Assembly: GCA_037145635.1 (NCBI GenBank)
Contig: JBBCXB010000001.1
Coordinates: 62,001 to 126,000 of the forward strand
Direction: 5' to 3'
Source: JAATFS01 sp037145635
GTDB lineage: Bacteria; Pseudomonadota; Gammaproteobacteria; Xanthomonadales; Xanthomonadaceae
DNA length: 64,000 nucleotides
The position numbers and the translations under genes were made by a program. Position 1 is the stretch's first letter. Every line of letters starts with the position of its first letter. Under the pieces are notes generated by a model. That model saw nothing but the letters and a program-made list of their open reading frames with translations. It had not been told where the DNA came from and did no database searches. Shown here in pieces: positions 63,309 to 64,000 of this stretch.

Positions 63309-64000
63309 CTAACCCTCGCCCGGGATCGCGGGGCCGGTGTCGGCCTGGGCGCGGAGCAGGCCGCGCTGCAATGCGCTGGCCAGCGCGGCCTCGCGCGTGC
63401 GCGCCTCCAGCTTGCGATACAGGTTCTTGAGGTGGAACTTCACCGTGTTCTCCGAGAGGTGCAGGCTGCGCGCGATCTGCTTGTTGGATTGACCGCGCGC
63501 CAGCTGCTCCAGCACCTCGAGCTCGCGCCCGCTGACCACGTCGCCGGCGCCTTCGTGCTCGTCGCTGAGGCGGTCGAGCAGGGCCTGGATGGTCAGTGCG
63601 CGCGTGGTGCCGGCGATGGTCTGCGGATCGTGCTGGCGTACCGAGCGCAGCATCGCCTTGGCGGGCAGGCCGAGTTCGGTGATCACCTGCCAGCTCTGAG
63701 TGAGGGCGACATGCTCGAGCGCGCGGTGCAGGTAGGGCAGGGCCGCGGTGGGCTCGCCGCGGTGCTGCAGCACCAGGGCGATGCGCGCCCGCGCGCGGGC
63801 CAGGTGGCATTGGTTGTCGCTGGCCGCGCAGCTGTCCTCGATCCGGTGCAGGATCGCCAGCGCCGCGCTGCTGCGGCCACCGAGGCGATGCCAGCGCGCC
63901 AGCGCGAAGCCCATCGCCGCGCGCTGGCGCCAGCTGTGCGCGTGCCGCAGCGTGTGCGCCATGCCGGACTCGCCGCCGATGCGCGCGATCAGCAGGTCCA
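63309..64000 (-). CDS. LuxR/MalT-type regulator, C-terminal part (cut by window edge)
   Basis: The frame is open through the right edge, so only about 229 C-terminal residues are visible; the internal Met at 63962 is not taken as the start. The first about 130 residues are helical TPR-like repeats (ALAILHRIEDSC; HLARARARIALVLQHRGEPTAALPYLHRALE). The end is a LuxR helix-turn-helix (SGRELEVLEQLARGQSNKQIARSLHLSENTVKFHLKNLYRKLEARTREAAL). This is the arrangement of large MalT/LAL regulators with an N-terminal ATPase. Targets unknown. Confidence 0.88.
   Translation of the reverse strand, partial: DLLIARIGGESGMAHTLRHAHSWRQRAAMGFALARWHRLGGRSSAALAILHRIEDSCAASDNQCHLARARARIALVLQHRGEPTAALPYLHRALEHVALTQSWQVITELGLPAKAMLRSVRQHDPQTIAGTTRALTIQALLDRLSDEHEGAGDVVSGRELEVLEQLARGQSNKQIARSLHLSENTVKFHLKNLYRKLEARTREAALASALQRGLLRAQADTGPAIPGEG

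Overview
This 64-kb window has very high GC, four TonB-dependent receptors and a typical Xanthomonas-type gene set: ilvC-ilvG under leader control, thiC with a TPP riboswitch, a PPi-dependent phosphofructokinase and a K+-independent membrane pyrophosphatase. It reads as the chromosome of a Xanthomonadaceae bacterium, probably Xanthomonas or a close relative. All functional calls come from reading translated frames and motifs; no database search was run.

Left part (1-26 kb): mostly core metabolism. ilvC and the start of ilvG (cut by the left edge) are transcribed leftwards from a near-consensus promoter through a Leu/Val/Ile-rich leader peptide and an attenuator hairpin. Then come a gamma-glutamyltransferase, a soluble chemotaxis-type transducer, a TonB receptor, thiC, a CadC-like regulator, and an AraC regulator next to a second TonB receptor. 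Two intergenic minus-strand units (about 6.35-6.42 and 11.66-11.78 kb) look like a related pair of small RNAs. From 19.7 to 26.1 kb lies a pyrophosphate/adenylate neighbourhood: soluble PPase, membrane H+-PPase, PPi-PFK and adenylate kinase.

Middle part (26-41 kb): mpl, a LON-domain protein, a bestrophin, a DedA/PAP2/LssY membrane protein, a small kinase-like protein with a DUF2867 protein, an SDR, two membrane glycosyltransferases, a DUF3829-type lipoprotein behind a perfect 28-bp palindrome, a voltage-gated-type ion channel with a zinc-ribbon tail, and argD. Several genes have a -10-like hexamer only 5-7 nt before their start codon, which suggests leaderless transcripts.

Right part (41.5-61 kb): the most interesting region. 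A tightly coupled plus-strand operon (41561-53393) encodes a TonB receptor, a LysR regulator, a flavoprotein monooxygenase, an HCCA-isomerase/DsbA-fold protein, an M19-fold protein without the usual metal ligands, a complete Pot-type ABC importer and a type-B carboxylesterase. A HAD phosphatase gene converges on it. A second unit (54320-61018) encodes another TonB receptor, a Tat-exported flavin amine oxidase, a periplasmic cytochrome c, a periplasmic RidA, a Tat-exported PLP aminotransferase and an azurin. Together these look like an outer-membrane uptake plus periplasmic amine-oxidation chain feeding electrons to c-type cytochrome and blue copper protein.

Right end (61-64 kb): a visibly lower-GC TetX-like flavin monooxygenase gene. 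It is flanked by two direct copies of an imperfect palindromic repeat and followed by a nested palindrome and degenerate 7-bp tandem arrays. The window ends in the 3' part of a LuxR/MalT-type regulator gene.
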